NCBI RefSeq assembly: GCF_001975985.1
Contig: NZ_MTQF01000001.1
Location: 580,943 to 644,942, forward strand
Length of the DNA stretch: 64,000 nt
Origin: [Flexibacter] sp. ATCC 35103
GTDB lineage: Bacteria > Bacteroidota > Bacteroidia > Flavobacteriales > Flavobacteriaceae
Direction: 5' to 3'
A program made the translations under genes and the position numbers. Shown here piece by piece: positions 44,997 through 55,015 of this stretch. The notes beneath the pieces are model-generated. The model was not told the DNA's origin. It did not search any database and saw only the letters and a program-made list of their open reading frames with translations. Position 1 is the first letter of the stretch. Each line of letters opens with the position of its first letter.

Positions 44997-47543
44997 ATGG
45001 ATGATAATTTTTCACCAAGAGTAAAAGATGTTATTACCTACAGTAAAGAGGAAGCCTTACGTTTGGGCCACGACTTTATTGGTACTGAACATCTAATGCT
45101 AGGCATTTTAAGGGATGGAAACGGAAAAGCTATTCATATACTTAATAACCTAGCAGTCGATTTAGATCATTTACGCAGGAAGGTAGAAATACTGAGTCCG
45201 GCCAATCAGAGCGTTGAAGTAAATGCCGAAAAGAAAAATCTTCATCTTACGCGTCAGGCGGAAAGAGCACTGAAGACAACTTTCCTTGAAGCTAAAGTAT
45301 TTCAGAGCTCGTCTATCAGTACGGCGCACTTGCTATTATGTATCTTACGAAACGAAAACGATCCAACAACCAAGCTGTTGAATAAGCTAAAAATAGATTA
45401 TGACATAGCTAAAGAACAATATTTAAATATGACTCCAAACGAAGAAGAATTCTTAGAAAACTTGCCAAGAAACGAATCGTATAATGATGATTCAGGACAA
45501 GATGACAGTCTTAAAGAAAGTAGTTTTAATAATCCAGCCAATAAGTCAAACAAAAAATCCAAGACTCCGGTTTTAGATAATTTTGGGAGAGATTTAACAG
45601 AAATGGCCGAGGAAGGAAAACTAGATCCGGTTGTAGGACGCGAGAAAGAAATCGAACGTGTTTCTCAAATTCTAAGCCGTAGAAAAAAGAACAATCCGCT
45701 TTTAATTGGAGAGCCTGGAGTTGGTAAATCTGCTATTGCAGAAGGACTTGCACTACGTATTATCCAAAAGAAAGTATCTCGTATTCTTTTCAACAAACGT
45801 GTGGTTACACTTGATCTTGCCAGTTTAGTAGCAGGAACAAAATACCGTGGTCAGTTTGAAGAAAGAATGAAAGCCGTAATGAACGAGCTGGAGAAAAATG
45901 ATGATATCATTCTTTTCATTGACGAAATCCATACTATTGTAGGTGCTGGCGGAGCAACTGGTTCACTTGATGCTTCGAACATGTTCAAACCTGCTTTGGC
46001 AAGAGGAGAAATTCAATGTATTGGTGCTACTACTCTTGATGAGTACAGACAATATATCGAGAAAGACGGTGCTCTTGAAAGACGTTTTCAGAAAGTAATT
46101 GTAGAACCAACATCTGTTGAGGAAACTATTGCAATTTTGAACAATATTAAAGACAAATACGAAGATCACCACAATGTTACCTATACCCAGGAAGCTATTG
46201 AGGCTTGCGTTAAATTAACAAACAGATATATGTCTGAGCGTTTTTTACCGGACAAAGCTATTGATGCTCTTGACGAAGCCGGATCTCGCGTACACATTAC
46301 TAATATTGATGTTCCTAAACAAATTCTTGATTTAGAGCGTCAGTTAGAAGAAGTTCGTGAAATGAAAAACATGGTAGTCAAAAAACAAAAATACGAAGAG
46401 GCTGCCAAACTTCGCGATGATGAAAAACGCATTGAAAAAGATCTTGCTGTTGCACAAGAACAATGGGAAGAAGATTCTAAAAACAACAGAATTGAAGTTA
46501 CAGAAGACAATGTAGCCGATGTTGTTTCTATGATGACTGGAATTCCTGTAAACAGAATTGCACAAACAGAAAGCAACAAACTGGCTAAATTACCTGAATT
46601 GATTCAGAACAAAGTAATTGGCCAAAACGAAGCGGTTCTTAAAATTGCCCGTTCTATTCAGCGTAACAGAGCCGGACTTAAAGATCCTAACAAACCAATT
46701 GGTTCGTTTATTTTCTTAGGTCAGACTGGAGTTGGTAAAACTCAATTGGCAAAAGTTCTTGCAAAAGAATTATTCGATTCTGAAGATGCGTTAGTTCGTA
46801 TTGATATGAGTGAATACATGGAGAAATTTGCTATTTCTCGTTTAGTTGGAGCGCCTCCGGGATACGTAGGATATGAAGAAGGTGGTCAATTGACTGAAAA
46901 AGTTCGTAGAAAACCATATTGTGTGGTACTTTTAGACGAGATCGAAAAAGCGCATCCGGATGTGTTTAATATGATGCTTCAGGTTTTAGATGACGGATAT
47001 TTAACGGATAGTTTAGGTCGCAAAATCGACTTTAAAAATACTATCATTATCATGACATCAAATGTTGGAGCACGTCAGTTAAAAGATTTTGGACAAGGTG
47101 TAGGATTCGGAACTGCTGCGAAAGTAGCTCAGGCAGATGAAAACTCTAAAAGCATTATCGAAAACGCATTGAAAAAAACTTTTGCACCAGAATTCTTAAA
47201 CAGAATTGACGACGTAATCGTATTTAATGCATTAGAAAAAGGCGATATTGATTTGATTATCGAAATTGAGCTTGCTAAACTTTATTCTCGTATTGCAGAG
47301 TTAGGATACAAGCTTAATCTTACTGATAAAGCCAAAGCATTTATTGCTGAAAAAGGTTTTGACAGGCAGTTTGGAGCACGACCTCTAAAAAGAGCCATCC
47401 AGAAATATGTTGAAGATTTGTTAGCAGAAGAAATCATAACTTCTAAAATACATTCAGGTGATGAAATCTTAATGGATTTAAAAGATGATTCTCAGGAACT
47501 TTCAGTAGAAATACACAAAGCTGAAGAACCTACAAATTTGTAA
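44997..47543 (+). CDS. clpC: ATP-dependent Clp protease ATPase subunit ClpC
   Basis: 848 residues. AAA+ unfoldase that feeds proteins to ClpP. Order: two Clp-N repeats (1-145), first ATPase with Walker A GEPGVGKS (238-245), UVR motif in the middle helix ([20 protein letters not shown]), second ATPase with GQTGVGKT near 577-584 and [17 protein letters not shown], and a ClpP-binding loop of the VGFG type (QGVGFGTA). The UVR motif and loop separate it from ClpB. Cytoplasmic. Ends at a terminator 30 bases downstream. Confidence 0.97.
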   Translation: MDDNFSPRVKDVITYSKEEALRLGHDFIGTEHLMLGILRDGNGKAIHILNNLAVDLDHLRRKVEILSPANQSVEVNAEKKNLHLTRQAERALKTTFLEAKVFQSSSISTAHLLLCILRNENDPTTKLLNKLKIDYDIAKEQYLNMTPNEEEFLENLPRNESYNDDSGQDDSLKESSFNNPANKSNKKSKTPVLDNFGRDLTEMAEEGKLDPVVGREKEIERVSQILSRRKKNNPLLIGEPGVGKSAIAEGLALRIIQKKVSRILFNKRVVTLDLASLVAGTKYRGQFEERMKAVMNELEKNDDIILFIDEIHTIVGAGGATGSLDASNMFKPALARGEIQCIGATTLDEYRQYIEKDGALERRFQKVIVEPTSVEETIAILNNIKDKYEDHHNVTYTQEAIEACVKLTNRYMSERFLPDKAIDALDEAGSRVHITNIDVPKQILDLERQLEEVREMKNMVVKKQKYEEAAKLRDDEKRIEKDLAVAQEQWEEDSKNNRIEVTEDNVADVVSMMTGIPVNRIAQTESNKLAKLPELIQNKVIGQNEAVLKIARSIQRNRAGLKDPNKPIGSFIFLGQTGVGKTQLAKVLAKELFDSEDALVRIDMSEYMEKFAISRLVGAPPGYVGYEEGGQLTEKVRRKPYCVVLLDEIEKAHPDVFNMMLQVLDDGYLTDSLGRKIDFKNTIIIMTSNVGARQLKDFGQGVGFGTAAKVAQADENSKSIIENALKKTFAPEFLNRIDDVIVFNALEKGDIDLIIEIELAKLYSRIAELGYKLNLTDKAKAFIAEKGFDRQFGARPLKRAIQKYVEDLLAEEIITSKIHSGDEILMDLKDDSQELSVEIHKAEEPTNL

Positions 47544-47572
47544 ATAATTTAAATTTTATAACAAATATAATT

Positions 47573-47611
47573 TACCCGTTACGTTTTCATAACATAACGG
47601 GTATTTTTTTT
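47573..47611 (+). terminator. Terminator after clpC
   Basis: TACCCGTTA / TAACGGGTA stem with an eight-T run. Confidence 0.88.
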
Positions 47612-47687
47612 AGAAAAATTACTATCTTTAGTAAAAGCAAATAGCTATTTTTGGCTATTAAATTCTATAAAAAACAAATAATAACGT

Positions 47688-49061
47688 ATGCTTCAAAACA
47701 AAGTCATTTTAGGTAGCGAAGAATGGTGCTCATTTCCAGAACTAGGAATCCCAACAATAAAAGCTCGTGTGGATTCCGGTGCTAAAACTTCGGCAATGCA
47801 CGCTATAAACATAGCTCCTTTTATTAAAAATGATGCCAATTGGGTGAAATTTGATATTAATCCAATTCAGAATAATATTAAAACCATCATTCATTGCGAA
47901 GCTCCGTTGGTTGACAAAAGAATAGTAAAAAGTTCAAGCGGTTTCAGAGAACATCGTTATGTTATTCAGACCAGTATAAAACTTGGCGATATAAAATGGC
48001 CAATAGAAATGACATTGACCAACAGGGATTCAATGGGTTTTCGTATGCTTTTAGGCCGCGAAGCGATGAGCGGACGTGTATTGGTTGATCCGCAGGAAAA
48101 ATATTTATTAGGACAACCTTCTACTGAAACATTAAAAGAATTATATCAAAATTCAGAAAAAGCGACTTCAGGTTTACGAATTGGACTTTTAGCCAGTAAT
48201 CCGGAATTGTACAGCAATAAAAGAATCATGGAAGCAGGCGAAATGCGTGGCCATGAAATGCATTTTTTAAACATCAAAGAATGTTACATGAAACTGGACG
48301 CTAAAACTCCGGAAATTCATTACCGTGGCGGAAAAATATTAAATCAATTTGATGCTATTATTCCAAGAATTCGACCAAGTATTACTTTTTATGGTTGTGC
48401 ATTAACACGTCAGTTCGAAGCATTAAAAGTTTTTGTTTTAAACTCAGCTACAGCGATTACACAATCACGTGATAAATTATACTCTTTGCAATTGCTTTTG
48501 AATAGCGGAATCGATATACCAACAACAGGATTTGCCAATTCTCCTCTTGATACTGACAACTTGATCAAAATGGTTGGAGGTTCGCCTTTAATTGTAAAAT
48601 TATTAGAAGGCACACAAGGAAAAGGAGTTGTTCTTGCAGAAACTAAAAAAGCAGCAGAAAGTGTTATCAATGCCTTTAAAAGCTTAAATGCCAATATACT
48701 TGTTCAGGAATTCATCAAGGAAGCAAACGGAAAAGATATTCGTTGTTTTGTAATTGATGGTAAAGTGGTTGCTGCCATTCAGCGTGAAGCGATGCCAGGA
48801 GAATTCAGGGCAAATATTCACCTTGGAGGAACTGCATCAGTTATCAAAGTAACTGCTGAAGAAAAACGAATTGCTATAAAAGCTGCAAAAGCTATGGACT
48901 TAAAAGTAGCAGGAGTTGATATTATTCGTTCTTCAAAAGGACCATTATTACTGGAAGTAAACTCTTCTCCGGGACTTGAAGGAATCGAAGGCGCAACAAA
49001 TAAAGATATTGCAGGAGAAATGATCAGAGCGATAGAGAAAAATTTCAAAATAGTTCATTAG
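47688..49061 (+). CDS. Fusion of retropepsin-like protease domain and RimK-type ligase
   Basis: 457 residues in two parts. Residues 1-140 match the RimB-like family first labelled as ATP-dependent zinc protease; its active-site stretch [14 protein letters not shown] is of the aspartic, retropepsin DSGA type. Residues about 160-457 are an ATP-grasp RimK ligase, ending [29 protein letters not shown]. RimK enzymes add glutamates to ribosomal protein S6 or make glutamyl peptides. The combination puts adding and removing activities in one chain. Followed by its own terminator, so monocistronic. Confidence 0.88.
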   Translation: MLQNKVILGSEEWCSFPELGIPTIKARVDSGAKTSAMHAINIAPFIKNDANWVKFDINPIQNNIKTIIHCEAPLVDKRIVKSSSGFREHRYVIQTSIKLGDIKWPIEMTLTNRDSMGFRMLLGREAMSGRVLVDPQEKYLLGQPSTETLKELYQNSEKATSGLRIGLLASNPELYSNKRIMEAGEMRGHEMHFLNIKECYMKLDAKTPEIHYRGGKILNQFDAIIPRIRPSITFYGCALTRQFEALKVFVLNSATAITQSRDKLYSLQLLLNSGIDIPTTGFANSPLDTDNLIKMVGGSPLIVKLLEGTQGKGVVLAETKKAAESVINAFKSLNANILVQEFIKEANGKDIRCFVIDGKVVAAIQREAMPGEFRANIHLGGTASVIKVTAEEKRIAIKAAKAMDLKVAGVDIIRSSKGPLLLEVNSSPGLEGIEGATNKDIAGEMIRAIEKNFKIVH

Positions 49062-49096
49062 TTCATTCGAGCTTAATATCCTTTAATTATTTTAGC

Positions 49097-49135
49097 AGCT
49101 TTGTCAGAGTTTAAACTTTGACAAAGCTTTTTTTA
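49097..49135 (+). terminator. Terminator after the RimK fusion gene
   Basis: AGCTTTGTCA ... TGACAAAGCT with an AGAGTTTAAACT centre; almost one continuous palindrome, then a T-run. Confidence 0.88.
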
Positions 49136-49152
49136 ATTCAAATTCTAAAAAA

Positions 49153-49677
49153 ATGTTTGTATTTCCTTACTTAGATATTATTTTCAGAAGTGCTGCCGTT
49201 TATTTTTTCATGACAATTGCATTGCGCATTTTTGGTAAAAAAGAACTTTCGCAATTGAATACTGCCGATATTATTTTGATTTTATTGATTAGTAATTCTG
49301 TTCAAAATGCAATGGTTGGCCCAGACACAAGTCTTTGGGGAGGTTTGGTTGCTGCATTGGTTTTGTTCATTATCAACTTTATCATTAAAAAACTAACTCA
49401 CAAATACAAAATACTAAACGATTTACTTTTAGATAAACCGGAAATCTTAATTCATGACGGAAAACTTGATTTTGATGCTTTAAGTAAATTAGATATTTCT
49501 CACGACGAATTAAAAGAAGCCATGCGCGAACATGGTTTAGAACACTTTACAGATGTCAAACTTTGTATGCTAGAAATCGACGGAACGATTAGTGTAATCT
49601 CTGAAGATAAAAAGAATCTTAAGCAAACTAACTACAAACGAAAACACAATCGCAAGAATCTGCAAAAACAATTTTAA
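49153..49677 (+). CDS. DUF421 (YetF-like) membrane protein
   Basis: 174 residues. Three hydrophobic helices (to about residue 78) followed by a cytoplasmic domain. The DUF421 stretches LRIFGKKELSQLNTADIILILLISNSVQNAMVG and the C-terminal KPEILIHDGKLD are clear. The function of the family is unsettled. The tail is basic (KRKHNRKNLQKQF). No close operon partner: it is preceded by a terminator and followed by the padR promoter. Confidence 0.88.
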   Translation: MFVFPYLDIIFRSAAVYFFMTIALRIFGKKELSQLNTADIILILLISNSVQNAMVGPDTSLWGGLVAALVLFIINFIIKKLTHKYKILNDLLLDKPEILIHDGKLDFDALSKLDISHDELKEAMREHGLEHFTDVKLCMLEIDGTISVISEDKKNLKQTNYKRKHNRKNLQKQF

Positions 49678-49737
49678 AATTAAACGACTAAAAATCAGTT
49701 AGTTAATTATTTATATTAAAAAAACTTAGCTACATAC

Positions 49738-49766
49738 TTTGTTATACTATGTATTTTGTTATACAT
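49738..49766. promoter_or_regulatory. Candidate PadR operator before padR
   Basis: ATGTAT-N6-ATACAT is a perfect dyad at 49749-49766, containing ATGT-N10-ACAT, close to known PadR sites. A direct repeat TTTGTTATAC (49738-49747 and 49755-49764) overlaps it. It ends seven bases before the ATG at 49774, fitting autorepression. Confidence 0.6.
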
Positions 49767-49773
49767 TAGCATT

Positions 49774-50109
49774 ATGAATGAAACTTTTGTAACAAACTGG
49801 AAATCACAGGTAAAAAAAGGCACTTTGACTTTTATTATCCTGAATGTACTCAAAAATCACGAGTACTATGGCTATGAGCTTATTGAACAAATAAGAAGAC
49901 ATACCGAAATAGAAATAGCAGAAGGAACATTATATCCTTTAATGAATCGATTAAAAACCGAAGAATTAGTAGATTCTAAATGGGTGGAACAGGAAACCGG
50001 AATTCCACGAAAATATTATTCATTAACCGAAGCCGGAATAGAAACTTTAAGTCAGATGAATATTTACTGGGAGAATCTGGAAAAATCAATTAAAAAAATC
50101 ATTCAATGA
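49774..50109 (+). CDS. PadR-family transcriptional regulator
   Basis: 111 residues from the ATG at 49774; a TTG 18 bases upstream falls inside the operator and is rejected. The winged helix is clear: KGTLTFIILNVLKNHEYYGYELIEQIRRHTEIEIAEGTLYPLMNRLKTEELVDSKW in part, and the wing GIPRKYYSLTEAGIE. PadR proteins of this size sense a small molecule or envelope stress and repress adjacent genes. It overlaps the next gene by four bases (ATGA), so it should control the membrane protein and serine hydrolase behind it. Confidence 0.94.
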   Translation: MNETFVTNWKSQVKKGTLTFIILNVLKNHEYYGYELIEQIRRHTEIEIAEGTLYPLMNRLKTEELVDSKWVEQETGIPRKYYSLTEAGIETLSQMNIYWENLEKSIKKIIQ

Positions 50110-50723
50110 GAATAGAAGACATCAAATTCGAACAAAAAGCTTCGCAACGAATTTATAATGATTACATGAAACGTATCAGGAAAGCAACAGTTTCATTATC
50201 AAAAATAAATCAGGATGACATTTATATGGAATTTAACAGCCATATTTTTGAAGCGATTCAACAAAAAAACGAGCAGAATGAATTAGATTCTCTTTTAGAC
50301 ATTATAGAAAAACTAGGTTTTCCTGAAGAAGTTTTAAAACCTCTTATTGCTGACAAAAAACTAGAACAGGCAACAAAAACTTTTAATCCTGTTCATGTGT
50401 TTAAAGCTTTGATATTAAACTTTACCAATGGCATTTCGTACATCTTTTTCTTTGTTTTATATCTTTTTCTATTTGGTTTCGTCTTCTTGATTTTTGCAAA
50501 AATATTTTATCCGTCCCTTGTTGGTCTTTATATGAAAAAAGATTCTTTTTCTGTTTTTGTACTGGGAATAATCAACTCCGAAGATCAAATTAAAAACCAG
50601 ACTTACGAAGTTCTGGGCAACTGGTTTATCCCGGTAATGTTATTATCAATCGTATTTTTTTATTTTCTTATAACCCTATTACTAAAGTTCAAAAAATCAA
50701 TCAATCAAAAAACGCTATTATGA
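50106..50723 (+). CDS. Membrane protein with HAAS-like N-terminal domain
   Basis: 205 residues. The N-terminal 95 residues form a soluble helical part (YMKRIRKATVSLSKINQDDIYMEFNSHIFEAI, then LLDIIEKLGFPEEVLKPLI) of the kind found next to PadR regulators and named HAAS or DUF1700-like. Two to three transmembrane helices follow (GISYIFFFVLYLFLFGFVFLIF and VMLLSIVFFYFLITLLL). Such proteins are thought to act with the PadR regulator, perhaps holding it at the membrane, but this is inference. ATGA overlaps on both sides make the operon translationally coupled. Confidence 0.75.
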   Translation: MRIEDIKFEQKASQRIYNDYMKRIRKATVSLSKINQDDIYMEFNSHIFEAIQQKNEQNELDSLLDIIEKLGFPEEVLKPLIADKKLEQATKTFNPVHVFKALILNFTNGISYIFFFVLYLFLFGFVFLIFAKIFYPSLVGLYMKKDSFSVFVLGIINSEDQIKNQTYEVLGNWFIPVMLLSIVFFYFLITLLLKFKKSINQKTLL

Positions 50724-52036
50724 AAAAAATTATTACTTGTTTATGCGCTCTTATAGTTACGAGCACTTTCTCACAAACTTTCAATACCAAAAGACTGGAC
50801 AGTTTATTTGCTTTGCTGGAGAAAAATAATAAATTCATGGGAAGCATTGCTATTGCTGAAAATGGAAAAACAATTTACACCAAATCAATTGGTTTTGATG
50901 ATATTGCCAGTTCGAAAAAATCCAGTATAAATACAAAATACCGAATTGGTTCTATCTCAAAAACATTTACTGCATCTCTTATTTTTAAAGCTGTCGAGGA
51001 GAAAAAAATCGATTTAAACCAAACTATCGACAAATATTTCCCGACTATAAAAAATGCAAAAACCATTACGATTTCCAATTTATTAAATCACCGAAGTGGT
51101 ATTTATGATTTTACCAGTAATCCGGATTATTTAAAATGGAATACACAACCTCAATCCAGGGCTAAAATGACAGAACGAATAGCCGCAGGAGATGTTGTTT
51201 TTGAACCCAATACAAAAGGAAAATACAGTAACTCAAACTATATTTTATTATCTTATATTCTGGAAGATATTTACAAGAAATCGTATGGCGAAATTCTAAA
51301 CTTGAAAATTATCAAACCTTTAAAATTAAAAAATACTTATTTGGGAGGAAAAATAAATTTAGAAAACAACGAAGCTTATTCTTATACTTTGTCAGGAAAA
51401 TGGGAAAAAGAAACTGAGACAGATATGTCGATTCCACTTGGAGCCGGAGCAATCGTATCTAATCCTACAGATTTAAACCAATTCATTGAAGGTCTTTTTG
51501 CCGGAAAAATTGTTTCAATCGAACATTTAAATGAAATGAAAACTATAAAAGACAAATACGGAATGGGAATTATGGAGCTTCCCTACTTCGAAAGAAAAAG
51601 TTACGGTCATAATGGAGCAATCGATGGATTTAGATCTCTTTTGGATTATTTTCCGGAAGAAAAACTAGCATTAGCCATAACTTCAAACGGAGCAATGGGT
51701 TACGACAATAATAGTGTTTTATTATGCGCTTTAAGTTCTTATTTTAACAAACCGTTTACAATGCCGGTTTTTACCAGCATTACTGTCACTGCAGAAACTC
51801 TTGATCCTTATTTGGGAACTTATGGCAGTGCGCAAATTCCGTTAAAAATAGACATTACTAAAAAAGACAACATATTAGTCGCACAAGCAACCGGACAACC
51901 TTCTTTTCCTCTTGAGGCAACTGCCGCCAACATTTTTAAATTTGATGCCGCAGGAATTATTTTAGAATTTAATCCTGATAAAAAAGAAATGATCTTAAAA
52001 CAAGGCGGAAAAGAATTTACATTTAATAAACAATAA
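50720..52036 (+). CDS. Exported serine hydrolase, beta-lactamase class C fold
   Basis: 438 residues with a signal peptide ending TFSQ. The active-site motifs are SISK (S78 to K81), YSN in GKYSNSNYIL and HNG in YGHNGAIDGF, all expected for the class C beta-lactamase/DD-peptidase/esterase fold. The C-terminal 100 residues are a beta domain as in D-aminopeptidase-like members. Real substrate unknown; a true AmpC is unlikely given the extra domain. It is the last gene of the PadR operon and is followed by a terminator. Confidence 0.9.
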   Translation: MKKIITCLCALIVTSTFSQTFNTKRLDSLFALLEKNNKFMGSIAIAENGKTIYTKSIGFDDIASSKKSSINTKYRIGSISKTFTASLIFKAVEEKKIDLNQTIDKYFPTIKNAKTITISNLLNHRSGIYDFTSNPDYLKWNTQPQSRAKMTERIAAGDVVFEPNTKGKYSNSNYILLSYILEDIYKKSYGEILNLKIIKPLKLKNTYLGGKINLENNEAYSYTLSGKWEKETETDMSIPLGAGAIVSNPTDLNQFIEGLFAGKIVSIEHLNEMKTIKDKYGMGIMELPYFERKSYGHNGAIDGFRSLLDYFPEEKLALAITSNGAMGYDNNSVLLCALSSYFNKPFTMPVFTSITVTAETLDPYLGTYGSAQIPLKIDITKKDNILVAQATGQPSFPLEATAANIFKFDAAGIILEFNPDKKEMILKQGGKEFTFNKQ

Positions 52037-52054
52037 ACAGAAAATTTAAATGAT

Positions 52055-52093
52055 AAAAAAAGCTGGTTTCTAAATATAGAACCAGCTTTTTTT
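52055..52093. terminator. Bidirectional terminator after the serine hydrolase
   Basis: AGCTGGTTTCTA / TAGAACCAGCT stem with one bulge, A-run before and T-run after. Confidence 0.82.
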
Positions 52094-52120
52094 ATTTCTA
52101 AAGACGAACACATTCTTGTT

Positions 52121-53482
52121 TTAGGAATCTGTTTTAATCTTCTTAATCGTTTTATTATTTAAACCAAAAGGCTTTAATCTATGATTGAGATTTGCTAAAA
52201 TATAATCTTGTTCTACAGGGAATTTTTCAGCTATAACTTTGTAATGCTTTAAAAGTTTTTTATCTTCTACTCCATTTAATGCCTGCAAAGTGGTATGAAT
52301 TACTCTATTCGAACTATCATTAAGACCCGCAATAAAAGTATCCATATAATCACTTTTATTTTTCAATCCTCCCAACGAATAAAAAGCACTAATCCTGATA
52401 CTTTCGTTTTCATTGCTCACAAACGGAACAATAATTTTACCATAATCAAGATTCATTTCTTTTAATAAATAAGTACAAAAAAGAAAAGTCTCATCGTCAT
52501 TAATATTTTTAATATTTGATTTTATGGTATCCAGCCAATCTAAACTTTTATCTTTTGCATACCAGAATACTAATTGAAAAACATCTAATAAGCTTTTGTT
52601 TGCAAAATCCACCAAATAAGAATACGCTCTGTTATAATCAAATTTTACAAGAACCTGAAGTATTTTTTTCTGAATCTCATCAGAACTTAATTTATATTGT
52701 TCTTCTAAAACATCAAGATCACCTGACTCAATTGTTTCTTTTTTTAAGATTCCGGTCAGGCATTCCATTTTCGTTTCATAATCATCCGAAGAAAAATATA
52801 CTTCCAAAATATAACTTACACTTCCTCCCAACGTGTATTGAAACAAATCTGGTTTATCTGTTATTTCATTTTCAGGGATAATTTCATCAAGCCATCTTTC
52901 GTACCAATCTAAAAAATTTGATTCAAAAGCAAAAAAAGGCTTTTGCCTGTCAAGATCCACATTAACAATTTTTCCTTTAAATTTACCATTTAAAACAAGC
53001 GCAGAACAATACGAACAACCTTGTGAACCAATTGGTAATAATCCTGAAAATATTTTACCTAACTCAATATTAAAATCTTCATTAGAGATATCCTCATCTT
53101 CTTCGATATTTTTATTTAAATCATCCCAAAATTCATTGGTCATATCCGGAAAAATTTTACAATCTTCCCTTAAATATACTTTGGTATTTTCATCGATAAA
53201 CTCATCTGTGTTTTTTCCAAGAGGATAAATTCCATATGAAGGTCCTGCGGCAGAATCTGCATATGAAATACCTCCATTACCAATATGAAGTAAAAAAGCT
53301 TTATAACTCTCCGGAAGCTTTATATCATATTCATTTTCAAAACTTAAAATTTGGTTTGGAGTTACGGTATCTCCTAAAATATATTTATGGCTTTCAGCAC
53401 CAAATACTTTTAAATTTTTATCTGTATTTTTTGCAATAAGCAACTTACTTTTAATTCTCTCTATTTGATTTAATTCATTCAT
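52121..53482 (-). CDS. SMI1/KNR4-family protein with C-terminal repeat region
   Basis: 453 residues from the ATG at 53480-53482. A start further upstream would overlap the terminator of the phosphate transporter gene and is rejected. Residues about 25-200 match SMI1/KNR4 (NQILSFENEYDIKLPESYKAFLLHIGNGG, then SYCSALVLNGKFKGKIVNVD). This domain is frequent among immunity proteins of contact-dependent toxins. The rest is helical, HEAT-like (ESIRISAFYSLGGLKN, SSNRVIHTTLQALNGVEDKK). No toxin, VgrG or secretion gene is adjacent, so the immunity role is only a possibility. Confidence 0.82.
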   Translation of the reverse strand: MNELNQIERIKSKLLIAKNTDKNLKVFGAESHKYILGDTVTPNQILSFENEYDIKLPESYKAFLLHIGNGGISYADSAAGPSYGIYPLGKNTDEFIDENTKVYLREDCKIFPDMTNEFWDDLNKNIEEDEDISNEDFNIELGKIFSGLLPIGSQGCSYCSALVLNGKFKGKIVNVDLDRQKPFFAFESNFLDWYERWLDEIIPENEITDKPDLFQYTLGGSVSYILEVYFSSDDYETKMECLTGILKKETIESGDLDVLEEQYKLSSDEIQKKILQVLVKFDYNRAYSYLVDFANKSLLDVFQLVFWYAKDKSLDWLDTIKSNIKNINDDETFLFCTYLLKEMNLDYGKIIVPFVSNENESIRISAFYSLGGLKNKSDYMDTFIAGLNDSSNRVIHTTLQALNGVEDKKLLKHYKVIAEKFPVEQDYILANLNHRLKPFGLNNKTIKKIKTDS

Positions 53483-53558
53483 TATAATTGTAAATCTTCC
53501 TTTAATATCCCGTAAATGTAAATACATTATATTTTTAAAACAATTAAAGATATCAAAC

Positions 53559-53596
53559 AAAAAAGCCAGTTTCAAATAAAGAAACTGGCTTTTTTT
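53559..53596. terminator. Terminator of the pit-DUF47 unit
   Basis: AAAAAAGCCAGTTTC / GAAACTGGCTTTTTTT, nine-bp stem, A- and T-tracts on either side; lies just past the leftward stop at 53649. Confidence 0.85.
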
Positions 53597-53648
53597 ATAT
53601 GTTTAAAATATGATTTTTTACCTCTCACATTTTACAAAAATCATTTAA

Positions 53649-54983
53649 CTATCCTATAAATATGCTTAAAATATAGTAAACCAAACCAGCTAATATAGCC
53701 GAAATAGGAATTGTCAATATCCAGGCCCAAATTAAGCTCACGGTAACTCCCCAACGAACGGCAGAAACACGTTTTGTCAATCCAACCCCAATGATAGAAC
53801 CTGTAATGGTGTGTGTTGTACTTACCGGAATTTTTAAATGTTCAGTAAAATAAAGCGTTAAAGCTCCAGCAGTTTCAGCAGCAACACCTTCAAACGAAGT
53901 TACTTTTGTGATTTTAGAACCCATTGTTTTTACAATTTTCCATCCACCACTTAAAGTTCCCGCAGCAATTGCAGAATAACACGCTAACGGAATCCATCCC
54001 GGCATTACTCCTTTTATTCCTAAATCATCATTTGGCAATACAACATCTAACCACGAATCCATATGAACACCCGGATTTGTATTGATATAAACTGCTACAG
54101 CAGCAGCGATAATCCCCATTACTTTTTGCGAATCATTTCCTCCGTGTCCTAAACTAAAAGCAGCAGAAGAAAGTAATTGCATTTTTTTCAAAGCAGCATC
54201 TGCCTGATGTAAGTTTAAACTACTAAAGATCAAACAAAATGCACTTACTGTTAAAATAATAAAAGCAACTAAAAACCATTTAATATTGTGCGGATCGAAA
54301 GCTACACTCCAAAAATGAGAAGCGAATCTAGGCTTTTCAATATCAGCATAAGGAACCATTAAACTGCTAACCAACCAAACGGTAGCAATCATTAAAGCCA
54401 CTGTAAATATCTTAGGACCAATAACTTTACGAGAAGCATTTAGCAACCAGATCGATATTAAATAAGAAGCAAGCGCTCCTAATAAGGGTGCCAGAACAAT
54501 AAACGCAATAATAATAAGAACTCCTGAAGGCATTCCGCCATCTTTTCCTGCCTTATACCAGCTTACGATTTGATACCAATAATGCGTAGTTCCATCTGCG
54601 TCTACATAACCTGAAAAACCATGTACAGCAATAGCATGAGCAACTGCAGCTCCGGCAAAACCACCAATTAAGGTATGAGATGAACTTGAAGGAATTCCTA
54701 ACCACCAAGTCAATAAATTCCAACAAATTGCTGCAATAACACCGGCAAGGATAACAACAAGATTAATCTCCATGGTGTGCGCTGTTTTTGCGACAGTATC
54801 TGCAACACCAAATCCGAAAACCCAATAAGCCAAAAAGTTAAAAAATGCTGCCCAAAGAACCGCCTGAAAAGGCGTTAAAACCTTTGTAGCAACAACTGTT
54901 GCAATAGCATTTGCCGCATCATGAAAACCGTTGATGTAATCAAAAATTAAGGCTAATACTATAATAATTATAAGTAGCGTCAT
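53649..54983 (-). CDS. Low-affinity inorganic phosphate transporter, PiT family
   Basis: 444 residues with about eleven helices. PiT proteins import phosphate with a cation. The duplicated family signatures are visible: DYINGFHDAANAIATVVATK near the start and SLGHGGNDSQKVMGI in the second half, plus IPVSTTHTITGSIIGVG and IPSSSSHTLIGGFAG. A cytoplasmic loop separates the halves. It follows a DUF47 gene by 32 bases; the two are a common pair in which DUF47 modulates the transporter. Confidence 0.94.
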   Translation of the reverse strand: MTLLIIIIVLALIFDYINGFHDAANAIATVVATKVLTPFQAVLWAAFFNFLAYWVFGFGVADTVAKTAHTMEINLVVILAGVIAAICWNLLTWWLGIPSSSSHTLIGGFAGAAVAHAIAVHGFSGYVDADGTTHYWYQIVSWYKAGKDGGMPSGVLIIIAFIVLAPLLGALASYLISIWLLNASRKVIGPKIFTVALMIATVWLVSSLMVPYADIEKPRFASHFWSVAFDPHNIKWFLVAFIILTVSAFCLIFSSLNLHQADAALKKMQLLSSAAFSLGHGGNDSQKVMGIIAAAVAVYINTNPGVHMDSWLDVVLPNDDLGIKGVMPGWIPLACYSAIAAGTLSGGWKIVKTMGSKITKVTSFEGVAAETAGALTLYFTEHLKIPVSTTHTITGSIIGVGLTKRVSAVRWGVTVSLIWAWILTIPISAILAGLVYYILSIFIG

Positions 54984-55015
54984 AAATTATAACTTCAGAA
55001 TGAAATAAATTGAAT

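Noticed and set aside
53483..53575. Longer N-terminus for the SMI1 gene
   Set aside because: It would overlap the terminator at 53559-53596 and encodes a hydrophobic leader unlike the family.
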